Under the pieces are notes generated by a model. The model had not been told where the DNA came from. It was given only the letters and a program-made list of their open reading frames with translations, and searched no databases. The position numbers and the translations under genes were made by a program. Positions 17,942-27,363 of a DNA stretch of 64,000 nt are shown here, one piece after another; positions within the stretch are counted from its first letter, which is position 1, and every line of letters begins with the position of its first letter. Source of the DNA: Planctomyces sp. SH-PL62 (GTDB lineage Bacteria; Planctomycetota; Planctomycetia; Planctomycetales; Planctomycetaceae); contig CAMDEA010000012.1 in the NCBI GenBank assembly GCA_945893045.1, forward strand, positions 1-64,000, given 5' to 3'.

Positions 17942-20074
17942 TTACGGTGCCTTGAGGGACATGTCAGCAGCCATGCGCTCAACTTCGGCCCACTTTTTTT
18001 TCCCTTCGGCGATTTTGTCTGGCCTTCCGTCGCGCAATCCCTCCGCGAGAAGTTCCCAGCTTTGTTGCCGAAGCTCCATATAGGTCAGCATCTTTTCCAG
18101 GGGCGTCGATTTCACTTCGCCCGACTGCAAGGCAAACTGGCGAAGCCGTTCGTGTCCTGCACGCCAACCGGGCAAAACGTCTTGCTCGATCGCCGCCGCA
18201 AATTGTGCATCGCTGACGGCACTGTCTTTGCTCTCCTGGCAGATTCTTCCGTAGCGAGTCATGACACGGTCCTCGACGGCTGCGAACCGTAACAACTCAC
18301 CCGCTTCGTCAGTGGGCAGATTGGGTACCGCCACCTGAAATCCTAAGCGTCGGCCGTCGGCTTCCGCCCACCTGCGGAAGACGTCGAACGCCGCATCGAT
18401 TTTTTCAAGTCCGAGCCCCTGAGTCACCGCGTTCTGTTCGAGAGTTCCTTGCGTTAACAGATCCCAGCTTTCTTCGCGGAGTTTCATGAACTCGGAGATT
18501 GCCTGGATCGTGGCCAAATCCTCGGCGGCGACATTCTTCAGCGAGGACAACCGCTCGTAAGCGGCGTGCCACGGGACGGTGACGTCGCGCTGCATGGTCT
18601 CTCGCGTCGCAGCGGCGTTCGCACGGCCGCTGTCCAGATCCTGCATGGCCGACTGGTACGCTGCGGCCACGCGCTGTTCGATGGAAAACACTTTGCGCAA
18701 TTCAAATCGCAGGTCCGCGTTCGGAAGGGGCAGAAACATCAAACCGAAACCGGTGACGCAGAAACAGACGACCGACAGCAACGCCAAGCGCACTCGCGAG
18801 GAGAAGAATGTGCTCTTCGAAAACGTCGGAGAAATGAGCAGTCCACAAACAAGACCGCCCACGATACCGCCCAGGTGCGCCGCCAGATCAATGTTGGAGA
18901 TGGCGAATCCGGCGAGCAGATTGAAGACCAGAAAGCCGATGCAGGAGGCGCGGTGTTGCCGCAGAAGCTCAACGGGAAATTCGTGTCGTCGTCGCACCAG
19001 CAGTCCCAGCAGCAGCCCGAAGACTCCGAAGACGGCACCCGAGGCACCCGCACTGACGACCGGCCGATTCCACACCACGCTCGCGATGCTGCCACAGACT
19101 CCGGACAGGAGATAGGTCATCAAGTAGGCACCGTTCCCAATCAGTCGCTCCACCAACCGGCCGACATCGTTGAGAACCCACATGTTGAAAATCAGATGCA
19201 CGACACTCCAATGCAGAAACAGGCTCGTGAACAACCTCCAAGACTCTCCCGCCGCGGTGATCGGACCATAGTTGGCTCCCCAGTTGAGCATGACCTCCAG
19301 TGGCAGATTGCCGGACAATGAGCCTGGCGCAGGCGAGTGAAAGTAATTTTGCAGGAAGAGACCAATGAAAACCAACACGTTGATCCCGATCAATGTGGGA
19401 GTCACCCAGGCGCTGCGCGTGGTTCGTTTCAATTCGGTTTCAAAGCGGGCGAGTGCATTTCCGCGTTCATCGCTGCTCTGCGGATCGAGCCCCAAACACT
19501 CTCTCAATTGATTCACCTGTCCGAGATCGAACACGCCATCGGGAACCACCAGGTGATAACCCGTCTTGGAAAAGTTCTTGGACAGAGCTTTGCGGAATTC
19601 TGCGTTTGGGACATCGACCTTTTCGATTTCGTGGAAGCGCAGACACAGCTTGCGAGCCTCCAACACCACATCGGCCAGGTTCATCACCGGCGTGCGATAC
19701 GACGTTCCCAACAGTCGCAACGCCGCCTGCCCCTCTTGGATTTGCATCATGGGCGGAGACTTCCACTGTTTCCACAGTCCGTAGGCGAGCGACAGGAAAA
19801 AGACAGACACCATCAACTTCGCGGAGTCCGGTAACTCGACGACCAAGACAACAGCGGTCAAGAGATTGATCAGCAGCATGCCGATCAGACGTAAACCGCT
19901 CATGCTTTTTCCGAAGACGCAGAGGTCAGACGTCGCGGCGGGAGCGGCCACTTTTTGGACTGTCTCGAAAACCGCCGCGTTCGCAGGCAACTCCGGAATT
20001 GGAACCTCGGAGGATGGTTTCCGCGGTGATGGGAACTGAGGCTCTGGAAGATCACGATCGGGGTCGTTCGACAT
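17942..20074 (-). CDS. rhomboid family intramembrane serine protease, long form
   Basis: 710 residues, far longer than a typical 200-300 residue rhomboid. Residues about 60-110 carry two membrane segments and 110-220 a soluble part. The rhomboid core (about 230-425) contains WRLFTSLFLHWSVVHLIFNM, GASGAVFG with catalytic Ser about 345 and DLAAHLGG with His about 400. The rest is a soluble helical region of about 250 residues that ends near the stop. The enzyme cleaves membrane proteins within the bilayer. Start is the ATG at 20074 followed by an Asp/Pro-rich leader (MSNDPDRDLPEPQFPSP). No partner gene is obvious. Confidence 0.92.
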   Translation of the reverse strand: MSNDPDRDLPEPQFPSPRKPSSEVPIPELPANAAVFETVQKVAAPAATSDLCVFGKSMSGLRLIGMLLINLLTAVVLVVELPDSAKLMVSVFFLSLAYGLWKQWKSPPMMQIQEGQAALRLLGTSYRTPVMNLADVVLEARKLCLRFHEIEKVDVPNAEFRKALSKNFSKTGYHLVVPDGVFDLGQVNQLRECLGLDPQSSDERGNALARFETELKRTTRSAWVTPTLIGINVLVFIGLFLQNYFHSPAPGSLSGNLPLEVMLNWGANYGPITAAGESWRLFTSLFLHWSVVHLIFNMWVLNDVGRLVERLIGNGAYLMTYLLSGVCGSIASVVWNRPVVSAGASGAVFGVFGLLLGLLVRRRHEFPVELLRQHRASCIGFLVFNLLAGFAISNIDLAAHLGGIVGGLVCGLLISPTFSKSTFFSSRVRLALLSVVCFCVTGFGLMFLPLPNADLRFELRKVFSIEQRVAAAYQSAMQDLDSGRANAAATRETMQRDVTVPWHAAYERLSSLKNVAAEDLATIQAISEFMKLREESWDLLTQGTLEQNAVTQGLGLEKIDAAFDVFRRWAEADGRRLGFQVAVPNLPTDEAGELLRFAAVEDRVMTRYGRICQESKDSAVSDAQFAAAIEQDVLPGWRAGHERLRQFALQSGEVKSTPLEKMLTYMELRQQSWELLAEGLRDGRPDKIAEGKKKWAEVERMAADMSLKAP

Positions 20075-20343
20075 GGGGGTTGATCTCCAAGAGTTGAGCG
20101 GCGAACTCAGACGACGATTGGTCCGCGTTTCGCGCCGCCGAGTTCAAAGTCATTCTCCAGAATCCGGTTTGATATTCAATCGCCGCATCCGAGCGACCAA
20201 CTCCTAACAGCCTTCAGCAATGAACCGGACGCGCCCCGCAGAACAGGGCTTCCAGATTCGTTCGCCCGCTTGCCAGCCTCGCGAAGCTCCGGCAAACTGT
20301 CGCCCCGCTTTGCCTCACCCCTGACCGCATCAAGGACATATGC

Positions 20344-21423
20344 ATGACTGCCTCTTGGATTCGCCCGTTCGTGGCCGCGACATTGGTCCTGGGATTGATG
20401 AATTCCGCGTTCGCAGCCGATCCGCCGTTGGTTGCGACGGACGTCAAACAGGTGGACCGCGATTACTGGTTTCAAGGGGAGTATCTCGGCTCTGCTCGGA
20501 ACACTTGCGGGAAGTGCGAAGCCTGCGGCTTGCAAGTCGTCGCGCTCGGCAAGAGCGAGTTTCAAGCGGTGCTGTATCGTGGCGGCCTGCCGGGTGGTGG
20601 CTGGTGGACCGGCATGACGAAGCACGATTTCAAAGGGCAACGCGACGGCGAGACGCTGCGGTTGATCGGCGACGATGCGACTCAGCGGATCGAGATTCAG
20701 AAGAGCCAGGCGACGTTACAGGCCGTGCATCAACCGCCGTCACCCGGCAGCGAGCAAGTCGTGGCCTTGGGAGAATTGATTCGCGTCGAGCGTCGCAGCC
20801 AAACGCTCGGTGCCGCGCCTCCAGCCGGCGCGATCGTGCTCTTCGAGGGCAGCCACGCCGATCATTGGAAGAACGGCCGCAAGACGGACGACGGTTTGCT
20901 GATGATCGGCACCGAGACGAAGACCTCGTTCCAAGACTTCTACATGCACATCGAGTTTCAGTTGCCCTACATGCCCAACGCTCGCGGACAGGGTCGAGCC
21001 AACAGTGGCGTATACATTCAAAGCCGTTACGAGGTGCAGGTGCTCGATTCGTTTGGCCTCAAGGGAGAGTTCAACGAAGCCGCGAGTCTGTATCGGTTCA
21101 AGGCTCCCGACACGAACCTGTGCTTCCCGCCGCTCGTCTGGCAGACGTACGACATCGAATTCCAATCGCCGAGGTTCGATGCGGAAAAGAAAAAGACCTG
21201 TCCGGGAACGATCTCCGTCTGGCACAACGGGGTGCTGGTGCAGAACCGGCTTGAGCTGGCCAACAAGACCGGCGGCGGCGCGGCCGAAGGTCCGTCGCCG
21301 CTCCCGACCAAGCTGCAAGACCACGGCAATCCGGTCCGCTTTCGGAACATCTGGCTGCTCGACCGCAGTTGCTCGGCGAGCCGTTTGGCCCAATCTGCGT
21401 CGCTTGCCCAGCCGGCGAATTAG
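20344..21423 (+). CDS. exported DUF1080 (3-keto-disaccharide hydrolase fold) protein
   Basis: 359 residues with a signal peptide ending NSAFAADPP. After a first segment with C-GKCEAC the second half is DUF1080: IVLFEGSHADHWKNGRK, SFQDFYMHIEFQLPY, ANSGVYIQSRYEVQVLDSFG, and near the end GNPVRFRNIWLL. The fold is a concanavalin-like jelly roll seen in enzymes acting on glycosidic or keto-sugar bonds; family members are abundant in planctomycetes. The N-terminal part of about 150 residues is not usual for short members. Expected location is periplasmic or outside the cell. Confidence 0.9.
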   Translation: MTASWIRPFVAATLVLGLMNSAFAADPPLVATDVKQVDRDYWFQGEYLGSARNTCGKCEACGLQVVALGKSEFQAVLYRGGLPGGGWWTGMTKHDFKGQRDGETLRLIGDDATQRIEIQKSQATLQAVHQPPSPGSEQVVALGELIRVERRSQTLGAAPPAGAIVLFEGSHADHWKNGRKTDDGLLMIGTETKTSFQDFYMHIEFQLPYMPNARGQGRANSGVYIQSRYEVQVLDSFGLKGEFNEAASLYRFKAPDTNLCFPPLVWQTYDIEFQSPRFDAEKKKTCPGTISVWHNGVLVQNRLELANKTGGGAAEGPSPLPTKLQDHGNPVRFRNIWLLDRSCSASRLAQSASLAQPAN

Positions 21424-21453
21424 ACCCGCCGCGAGAGTGGTCGAAACCATTCA

Positions 21454-21543
21454 CTAACCCGAAGCGTCAGCGAGGGCGTGTGCTCCAGAGACTTCAATTC
21501 CGAGTCTTTGGAAGCGCACGCCCTCACTGACGCTTCGGGTTAC
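21454..21543. repeat. family B palindromic element
   Basis: TAACCCGAAGCGTCAGCGAG ... CACTGACGCTTCGGGTTA. It matches copies at 17680-17757 and 30564-30655; the centre differs among the copies. It sits in the 320-base gap upstream of the TPR lipoprotein gene. Confidence 0.92.
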
Positions 21544-21743
21544 TTTTTGGATTCTCGGCACATCGCAAGTTCGTCTCGACACGATTTCCGCCGGACATCT
21601 ATAACCCGGTCCCTTCCAAAATCCTGTCTGATGATTTTCGTCTTGCCTCGTCTCCTTCCATTCCCTTCCACGCAGCGGTTTCCGTCGTTCGCGTTACGCG
21701 GCTGCGGCACGTCTGTCTGTTGATTCCCCAGGATGGTTGATCG

Positions 21744-23963
21744 ATGAACAAAGCCTCGTTTCGTTGGGCGTTCCTGGCGTTGTTGGCGAATTCATTCACC
21801 GGCTGCGCGTCTCCCTTGGGACTGTTTGCCAAGAAGTCACAGTCGTATGACGACTTTCGGGCTGATCGAGCCGAGAAACTCGCCAAACAGACGCATCAGG
21901 TTGCGGGTAGCCAATCCGCTCCGACCGGCCAAATCGAGATCGCCGAGTTGCTGCACAAAGGGCATGCCGCCTTTCAGCAAGGGAATCTGCCGGAAGCGCA
22001 ATCCAACTATTACGCCGTCGTCCAACGGCAATCGAATCATCCGGTGGCGAATCATCGGCTGGGCGTCATCGCCGACCGGCAGCAAGATTACCAATCGGCG
22101 CAACGCTATTACTTCACCGCGTTGCAGGCTTCGCCGCGTGATCCGAATTTGTTGAACGACATCGGCTATTCGTATCTGTTGCAATCGCGGTACGGCGAGG
22201 CCGAGCAGTATTTGCAGGCCGCGTTGCGACAGAACGCCACACAATCCAACGCGATCAACAACCTCGGCCTGTTGTACGCCAGGCAAGGTCAGGCGGAGCA
22301 AGCGATGGCCATGTTCCGCCGCACCAGCAGCGAGGCGGAGGCGCAAGCGAAACTCGCTCGGCTGCTGCCCAGCGGCGCGGGTGCAGCGACTCCGCCAGCC
22401 ACGATGCTCGCGCAAAACCCGTGGGCACCGCAGAACACGATGAATCCCGCACCGACTTGGAACGGTGGCCAAAATGGTGAAGTGGCTGGCGTGCCAACTG
22501 GATCGAACCTGCCGAATGGCTATCCGCCAAGCAATGCGAGCGGCGCTTGGTCGCCGCCCAATTCGATGACTCCGAATCAAATGCCACCGACCGCGCAGAA
22601 CGGAACGAATCTCTCGTCACCGCTGCTCGCTGATCCGAACTTGCCGAGACCAACTCGGAACCTTCTGGAACAGATGGAACGCGAGAGGCGGAAGGCGATC
22701 GCCGAACGGCAAGCTCGCGATTTGGCCGATCGGCAGCGCAGCGAAATCGCGGCGCGGCAACTGCGTGAGGAAGAGTTTGGCCGGCCGAGCGCTGTGAATC
22801 CGAATCTTCCACGGCCAACCGATCCGAACCGTTTGAATCTACCTCCCGATGGCCTGTCGAACGCCGCGTCCAATCCACGCGGCTCAATCGTCGTCGGGCC
22901 ACCGCCGTTGAATCCAAATCCGAATCTCAATGCGAATTCCAACAACCCCGCCGGGTGGGTGCCCCCGCCGAACGCCACGTCACCTCCGAATGGTTATGTG
23001 GACTTGATTCCGTCCAATGTTCCCAACGCATCCATGAACTTGTTGCCCAATGCCACGCGCGAACAGATGCCGCCAGCCAATGCTGGCTCGCCGCTGGACA
23101 CGATGCCGGCTTGGCCCCCAGCGGACGCACTGCCGATGAACGCTCCCAACAACTCCGCCGCAGCGGCGGCTCCGTGGCCGAATGTGGTTCCCTCCGGCGC
23201 GATCGACGATCCGGCCCGCGCGGCGTCGCGAATGGGAATGAACGCCGGACCGGGCAACATGTTTCCAATCACGCCGGGACCAACCTCCGCGCCTACGAAT
23301 TCGCCGCCGACATCGACGAACTGGCCGCCCGCGACGAACCGGCCGAATAACGACGCGACTCTCAATGGAGTCGCACCGACAACGCCTCCCAATTGGCCGG
23401 CCAATTCGAATCAACAGGGATACGGACCCGCGACAGGTGATCCGCCTGCCGGTTCGTTTGAGCCGGGCAACTTCAACACTTCAGAAAACTCACGCTCGCA
23501 GATGCCCCAGTCGCAGGGTCAACGGCCGCCGTTCGAACTGCCTCAAACTTCCAACCGCTACGGATTCGCTCCCTCCGCGAACAGCCCGACTGCTCAGCCG
23601 ACGGGCTTCACACCGAATCCCAGAACCAGCGAAACACCCGCGCCGCAATACCGATCCTTCAATGCTCCCACTCCGAATCCGCCGACGAACGCTGTGCAGC
23701 GCAGCGACACGCGAGCGACCACGACTGATCGGTTCGGCCGCAACCAATGGGAGCAAGGTCCGCCGCCGGGGATTCAAAGTCCGCAAACGTCATTGTCAAC
23801 GCGGCCAGGATTCATCCCGACAAACGACGGCGACAATTCGCTCTTAGAGTATGAACGCGAGATCCAGAGACAAAACGCCGAGGTCAATCAGATTCGGCAA
23901 CAGCTCGATGCTCAGCGACAGATGCTCGGCTCGGAGAACTCTTCCACGTTCGGACGGAGATGA
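21744..23963 (+). CDS. TPR lipoprotein with long Pro/Asn-rich tail
   Basis: 739 residues. The N-terminus MNKASFRWAFLALLANSFTG is followed by Cys-Ala-Ser, a lipobox that should make it an outer-membrane or periplasmic lipoprotein. Residues about 70-210 are TPR repeats (GNLPEAQSNYYAVVQRQ, NHPVANHRLGVIADRQ, NNLGLLYARQG). From about 215 to the end the sequence is low-complexity, rich in Asn, Pro, Gly and Ala, with repeated ANLPNG-like and PNLPRPT blocks, then a short coiled-coil-like end. It ends a few bases before the convergent pseudopilin operon. The function is unknown; TPR lipoproteins of this kind often scaffold envelope complexes. Confidence 0.85.
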   Translation: MNKASFRWAFLALLANSFTGCASPLGLFAKKSQSYDDFRADRAEKLAKQTHQVAGSQSAPTGQIEIAELLHKGHAAFQQGNLPEAQSNYYAVVQRQSNHPVANHRLGVIADRQQDYQSAQRYYFTALQASPRDPNLLNDIGYSYLLQSRYGEAEQYLQAALRQNATQSNAINNLGLLYARQGQAEQAMAMFRRTSSEAEAQAKLARLLPSGAGAATPPATMLAQNPWAPQNTMNPAPTWNGGQNGEVAGVPTGSNLPNGYPPSNASGAWSPPNSMTPNQMPPTAQNGTNLSSPLLADPNLPRPTRNLLEQMERERRKAIAERQARDLADRQRSEIAARQLREEEFGRPSAVNPNLPRPTDPNRLNLPPDGLSNAASNPRGSIVVGPPPLNPNPNLNANSNNPAGWVPPPNATSPPNGYVDLIPSNVPNASMNLLPNATREQMPPANAGSPLDTMPAWPPADALPMNAPNNSAAAAAPWPNVVPSGAIDDPARAASRMGMNAGPGNMFPITPGPTSAPTNSPPTSTNWPPATNRPNNDATLNGVAPTTPPNWPANSNQQGYGPATGDPPAGSFEPGNFNTSENSRSQMPQSQGQRPPFELPQTSNRYGFAPSANSPTAQPTGFTPNPRTSETPAPQYRSFNAPTPNPPTNAVQRSDTRATTTDRFGRNQWEQGPPPGIQSPQTSLSTRPGFIPTNDGDNSLLEYEREIQRQNAEVNQIRQQLDAQRQMLGSENSSTFGRR

Positions 23964-23980
23964 ACGACCCCTTCGCTCAG

Positions 23981-25069
23981 TCATAGTGAATCGCTCGGCA
24001 CATACGGCTGGGCGAGCGGCAGCGCGACGGTGTGTTGGAAGCGATCGGTCGAGGCACTCACCGGACGTGAGTACCAGCCGCTCGTCGCCACCGGCGGATG
24101 AAAGTCGATCGTGATCCGAACCGCGTTAGGCAAACTATTGGACGTGGCGCTGTCCCACGACGTCCCCCAACTCACACCGTCAAAGTACTCGAATTGAATC
24201 GAGGCCACTTCCGGCGCGAGCAACTGCGCGCCGGACGCCATCGACGACATGTCGCCCGATTCGTCGGCCGCTTGCATTGCCATGCGATCCCCTTGCAGAC
24301 GCGCCAACCCAGTGGCTTGACCAGTCGCGCTCGTCATGGAGCTGGAGAGTTGTTGAGCAACCGAAGAACTCGAACCGGCTAGAAAATACATGACCGATTG
24401 CAGATCGCTGCCCGAAAAGGCCGACGTCCCGGAGACATTGCCATTCGCGGTGGACTGCGCTGCGGCGGACAAAGTCGACGCGCGGCTGGGCAAACTCAAA
24501 TGCAAAACGAGATTCTCCGTGTCTCCAAACACACCCGTCTTCTGCGTCGAATACGTGTCCGTCGTGGTCGTGCTCGACGAACTGCCGGTCGAACCGCTGC
24601 CGGAGGTGCTGCTGCCGGAGGTGCTGCTGCCACTCGTCGAACTCGAACCGCTCGATCCGGTGGTTCCACTGGAGGATGAACCGCTACTGTCCGAGGTGCT
24701 GCCGGTACTCGCGGAAGTGCTACTCGACGAGCTAGTGTCGCTGGAACTCGACGATGAGTCGTCGTCGGTTGACGACGAAAGCGGAGAGTCTCGAAACACG
24801 ACCGAACGGAGATCGGTTTCGATCCGGCGGAACAACGCGCGAGCGACCTGCGAACGTTCCATTTCCACCTGACCCAGCGCGGACGACGACCAGTGCATCT
24901 GCAACGCGGTGTATAACGCGACCAACAGCAAGCTCGACAAGCCGAGCGCCAGCACCATCTCCAACAGCGTGAAGCCATGCCGCCCCCGTAGCCTGACTCT
25001 CCGAGTCGGGCAGGCGGTGGACCCGACTCGGAGAGTCGGGCTACGCGAAGAAGAACGCAGTCGCGTCAT
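23981..25069 (-). CDS. GspJ-like pseudopilin with Ser-rich insertion
   Basis: 362 residues. The prepilin motif is GFTLLEMVLALGLSSLLLVA, with Glu at position +5 of the mature protein. The chain contains EMERSQVARALFRRIETDLRSVV as in GspJ. A low-complexity run of about 75 residues (mostly Ser, Gly, Thr) sits near residues 105-180. The leader is unusually long, 33 residues, because a palindromic element (24987-25045) encodes about 20 of them. This is the last gene of a four-gene operon and overlaps the previous gene by the four bases ATGA. No secretion ATPase, GspD or GspK lies in the window. Confidence 0.85.
   Translation of the reverse strand: MTRLRSSSRSPTLRVGSTACPTRRVRLRGRHGFTLLEMVLALGLSSLLLVALYTALQMHWSSSALGQVEMERSQVARALFRRIETDLRSVVFRDSPLSSSTDDDSSSSSSDTSSSSSTSASTGSTSDSSGSSSSGTTGSSGSSSTSGSSTSGSSTSGSGSTGSSSSTTTTDTYSTQKTGVFGDTENLVLHLSLPSRASTLSAAAQSTANGNVSGTSAFSGSDLQSVMYFLAGSSSSVAQQLSSSMTSATGQATGLARLQGDRMAMQAADESGDMSSMASGAQLLAPEVASIQFEYFDGVSWGTSWDSATSNSLPNAVRITIDFHPPVATSGWYSRPVSASTDRFQHTVALPLAQPYVPSDSL
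24987..25045. repeat. palindromic element (family H) inside the pseudopilin leader
   Basis: CGTAGCCTGACTCTCCGAGTCGGG and the reverse arm CCCGACTCGGAGAGTCGGGCTACG flank a short centre. Within the GspJ-like gene it encodes the segment SPTLRVGSTACPTRRVRLRG just before GRHGFTLLEM, so it lengthens the leader and does not break the frame. Confidence 0.9.
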
Positions 25070-25524
25070 GGCGTGGCCACTCCATCAATCGTGGTTTGTT
25101 GGGCGTCGGTCCACACCTGCGGATCACGAAGCAATCGACTGAGCTGATAGCTGCTGGCGGACAGTCCCCCCTGCCCCGGATGCGAGACATTCACGATCAA
25201 CAGCAACACATTCGCGTGAACTTCGCTGGGCAGGACTTGCAGACTCCAAGTCCAAGTGGCGTCATCCTCGAACGGCGTGTCGGTCGTGGATTGCAATGAC
25301 ACCGCACCGGCCACCACTTCGTTCAATTTCGATTCGCACCGCAGAATCGCCTGCGTGGTCAATCGCGCCTGCACGGAGGCACGCACACCTCCGTACCACA
25401 ACTGGCTGAGCGCGGCCAATGCTCCGAGAAACAGTCCGAGCGACAGCAAGACTTCCAGCAATGTCAGCCCCTGTCGCGCTGCCAACTTCCCCTCAGTCGT
25501 TTTGAGAATTCGCCGTCGCATCAC
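25066..25524 (-). CDS. GspI-like minor pseudopilin
   Basis: 152 residues, starting MMRRRILKTTEGKLAARQ followed by GLTLLEVLLSLGLFLGALAA, the class III leader-peptidase site with Gly/Leu and Glu+5. The body has a beta-rich C-terminal part and no internal insertions. It overlaps the start of the GspJ-like gene by four bases (ATGA) and the end of the GspH-like gene by four bases. Assignment as GspI is by size, order and leader. Confidence 0.82.
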   Translation of the reverse strand: MMRRRILKTTEGKLAARQGLTLLEVLLSLGLFLGALAALSQLWYGGVRASVQARLTTQAILRCESKLNEVVAGAVSLQSTTDTPFEDDATWTWSLQVLPSEVHANVLLLIVNVSHPGQGGLSASSYQLSRLLRDPQVWTDAQQTTIDGVATP

Positions 25525-26168
25525 CGCCTCCGATTCTCGATGGAAGAAACGGTCACACCACCGGTGAAGCCGCGCACGGCCAACCGGATCTGACGGTCGC
25601 GGGTGTCGATCACCGCCAATTCGAAATCCATCGCCGAGCCGTCCGGTTGAAACGTCATTGGAGCGCTCCAGCCAACCTGAGCCAACTCATAAGCGTTGGA
25701 CAACCCTGCCACCATCGCTGGCGGCAAACGCTCGACCGTCAGCGGCACTCCGTTGATATCACTGACGAACTGAATCCCCTTGGGCAGCTCGCCGAACGCC
25801 GGCCCCGCCGTTGAATTGGCGGCCGCGTTGTTCGCCGCTACCGAACCGCTTCCGCCGGATGTCGGCGAGTTCGATTCCTGCGGTAGCCAGAGATAATGGC
25901 GGCCACCCGGCTCAAAGCGAAACTGCCAGGCGGCACTGGAATCGAGCGCCTTGAGCCTCACGGTCGCGATCTGCGAACGAGCCCGTTCGGCCGCTTCTTT
26001 CAACGGTTGATCGGCCATCATCCGCATCAACGGCGGTAAGACCAACCCGCTGATGACCAGCAACAATGCCAGCACCAACAACAATTCGGCAAAGGTGAAG
26101 CCAGCGGGACGCGAACTCTGATCGTGCCGAGCACGCTGCGCCCACGGCTGTTCGCGTTTGCTCATCAT
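25521..26168 (-). CDS. GspH-like minor pseudopilin
   Basis: About 215 residues from the ATG pair at 26168; the frame is open to a TTG at 26192. The prepilin site is AGFTFAELLLVLALLLVISG, again with Glu+5. It follows the GspG-like gene by nine bases and overlaps the next gene by four. A Ser/Gly/Asn-rich stretch (about 120-140) precedes the C-terminal beta part. Assignment as GspH is from operon order and hydrophobic profile. Confidence 0.8.
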   Translation of the reverse strand: MMSKREQPWAQRARHDQSSRPAGFTFAELLLVLALLLVISGLVLPPLMRMMADQPLKEAAERARSQIATVRLKALDSSAAWQFRFEPGGRHYLWLPQESNSPTSGGSGSVAANNAAANSTAGPAFGELPKGIQFVSDINGVPLTVERLPPAMVAGLSNAYELAQVGWSAPMTFQPDGSAMDFELAVIDTRDRQIRLAVRGFTGGVTVSSIENRRR

Positions 26169-26176
26169 GCGTGCCA

Positions 26177-26644
26177 CTAATTCTGCGACCAATTGTTGAC
26201 GTCATCGGCGGTGTCGTCTTGATGGTCCGGTCCAGCCGACCAAATCGCCGGCTTGCCGGTCGTCGATTGACGATTGCCCGAGGCCGGGTACTCGTATCGC
26301 AATGGCTGCTTCCAGGCGTCCAGCGGAATCCGCTCCAGGTACGGCGCTCGCGGCGTCGCGGACTCGGCGGTTTGTTCCGGGCTCATCAGCGTCTGGATGA
26401 CCGAGTCACCGTTGCCTTGGGGAAACAGGCCGTCGTGATCGACCGCATAAATTTTCACCGCTTCCTCAAAGCCTTTGATACTGATGGCGGTCGCTTTGAC
26501 ATTCGCTTTATCCTGTGTGCCGAGCAGGTTTGGCACCACCATCGCCGCGATCACACCCAGAATCGCGAGCACTAACAAGACTTCAATCAACGTGAACCCG
26601 GAACGGGTGAAACGGCGGCGGACGGGACGGCGAGCGGCGTGCAT
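26177..26644 (-). CDS. gspG: GspG major pseudopilin
   Basis: 155 residues. The leader RRRFTRSGFTLIEVLLVLAI and the following AAMVVPNLLGTQDKANVKAT match GspG. The C-terminal part has PLDAWKQPLRYEYPASG and a terminal acidic segment GPDHQDDTADDVNNW, as in GspG proteins with a calcium site. It is the first gene of the operon GspG-H-I-J. The major pseudopilin polymerises into the type II secretion pseudopilus, or a related filament, in the periplasm. Confidence 0.92.
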   Translation of the reverse strand: MHAARRPVRRRFTRSGFTLIEVLLVLAILGVIAAMVVPNLLGTQDKANVKATAISIKGFEEAVKIYAVDHDGLFPQGNGDSVIQTLMSPEQTAESATPRAPYLERIPLDAWKQPLRYEYPASGNRQSTTGKPAIWSAGPDHQDDTADDVNNWSQN

Positions 26645-26819
26645 GACAGGGTTCCTTAAGGCGGGACTTCGAGGTCACAGGAGGCTGGTCAACAGAACCC
26701 GGCGGCAGCGGCACGGGTTTCATAATTGGGCATCAGCGTACTCAAACACCGGACCGCTGAATACGGCCCACTCCAATTTTTGACAGTCACGTTTTCCGCT
26801 CTTCGACCGCCGCGGGAAA

Positions 26820-27245
26820 TCACAAATCGCGAGTTTGCAGAAAGAGCGCTTTCTTCTCGCCCGGCAGCGTGAAATCGAAACCGCAGCGCTGGAAGAATTC
26901 GTCATTCGAGGTGATCGCCATGACTTCCAGCACCTTTCGCTCGTGAGCACGTTCGACGCATTGCTGAACCAAACGCCGTCCGACACCGCCGCCGCGAAAT
27001 TCCGGAGACACCGCCAGGCTGCGAATCTCGCTCATCTTCGGAGAATAAATCTCCAGCGCCGCGAAGCCGACGATACAGCCAGCCGACTCGGCGACGAAGC
27101 CGTGCTCGACCAAATCTTTCAATTCCTCGGCAGTGCGCGGCAGCAGTTTCCCAGCCGCGACAAACGGCTCGATGAACGTCGCGATCGCCGAGAGATCGCT
27201 GGACTGGACGGGACGAATCGTGACTGAAGCACTCGCGTTCGACAT
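26820..27245 (-). CDS. GNAT N-acetyltransferase, ArgA-like
   Basis: 141 residues. The order is IRPVQSSDLSAIATFIEP, KLLPRTAEELKDLVEHGFVA, EIRSLAVSPEFRGGGVGRRL (the acetyl-CoA loop, R-G-G-G-V-G) and NDEFFQRCGF. This order is typical of the short N-acetylglutamate synthase-like GNATs. It is therefore a candidate for the first step of arginine synthesis, but the substrate is only inferred. It is the gene upstream of the pseudopilin operon on the same strand, separated by 175 bases. Confidence 0.82.
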   Translation of the reverse strand: MSNASASVTIRPVQSSDLSAIATFIEPFVAAGKLLPRTAEELKDLVEHGFVAESAGCIVGFAALEIYSPKMSEIRSLAVSPEFRGGGVGRRLVQQCVERAHERKVLEVMAITSNDEFFQRCGFDFTLPGEKKALFLQTRDL

Positions 27246-27308
27246 AGATCTCTCACCGCTGGAGTTCGTGACAGCGGGACTATAGCCGGCGCGGCCACGC
27301 GCTAGACA

Positions 27309-27337
27309 GGCGAGCGGGGCGGCGTCAGCCCCCCGGT
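27309..27337. repeat. half of a family C palindromic element
   Basis: GGCGAGCGGGGCGGCGTCAG followed by CCCCCCGG matches one arm of the full element at 41027-41106; no second arm is present nearby, so it looks truncated. Confidence 0.7.
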
Positions 27338-27363
27338 ACTCACTTTGACAGATGTGATGATGA

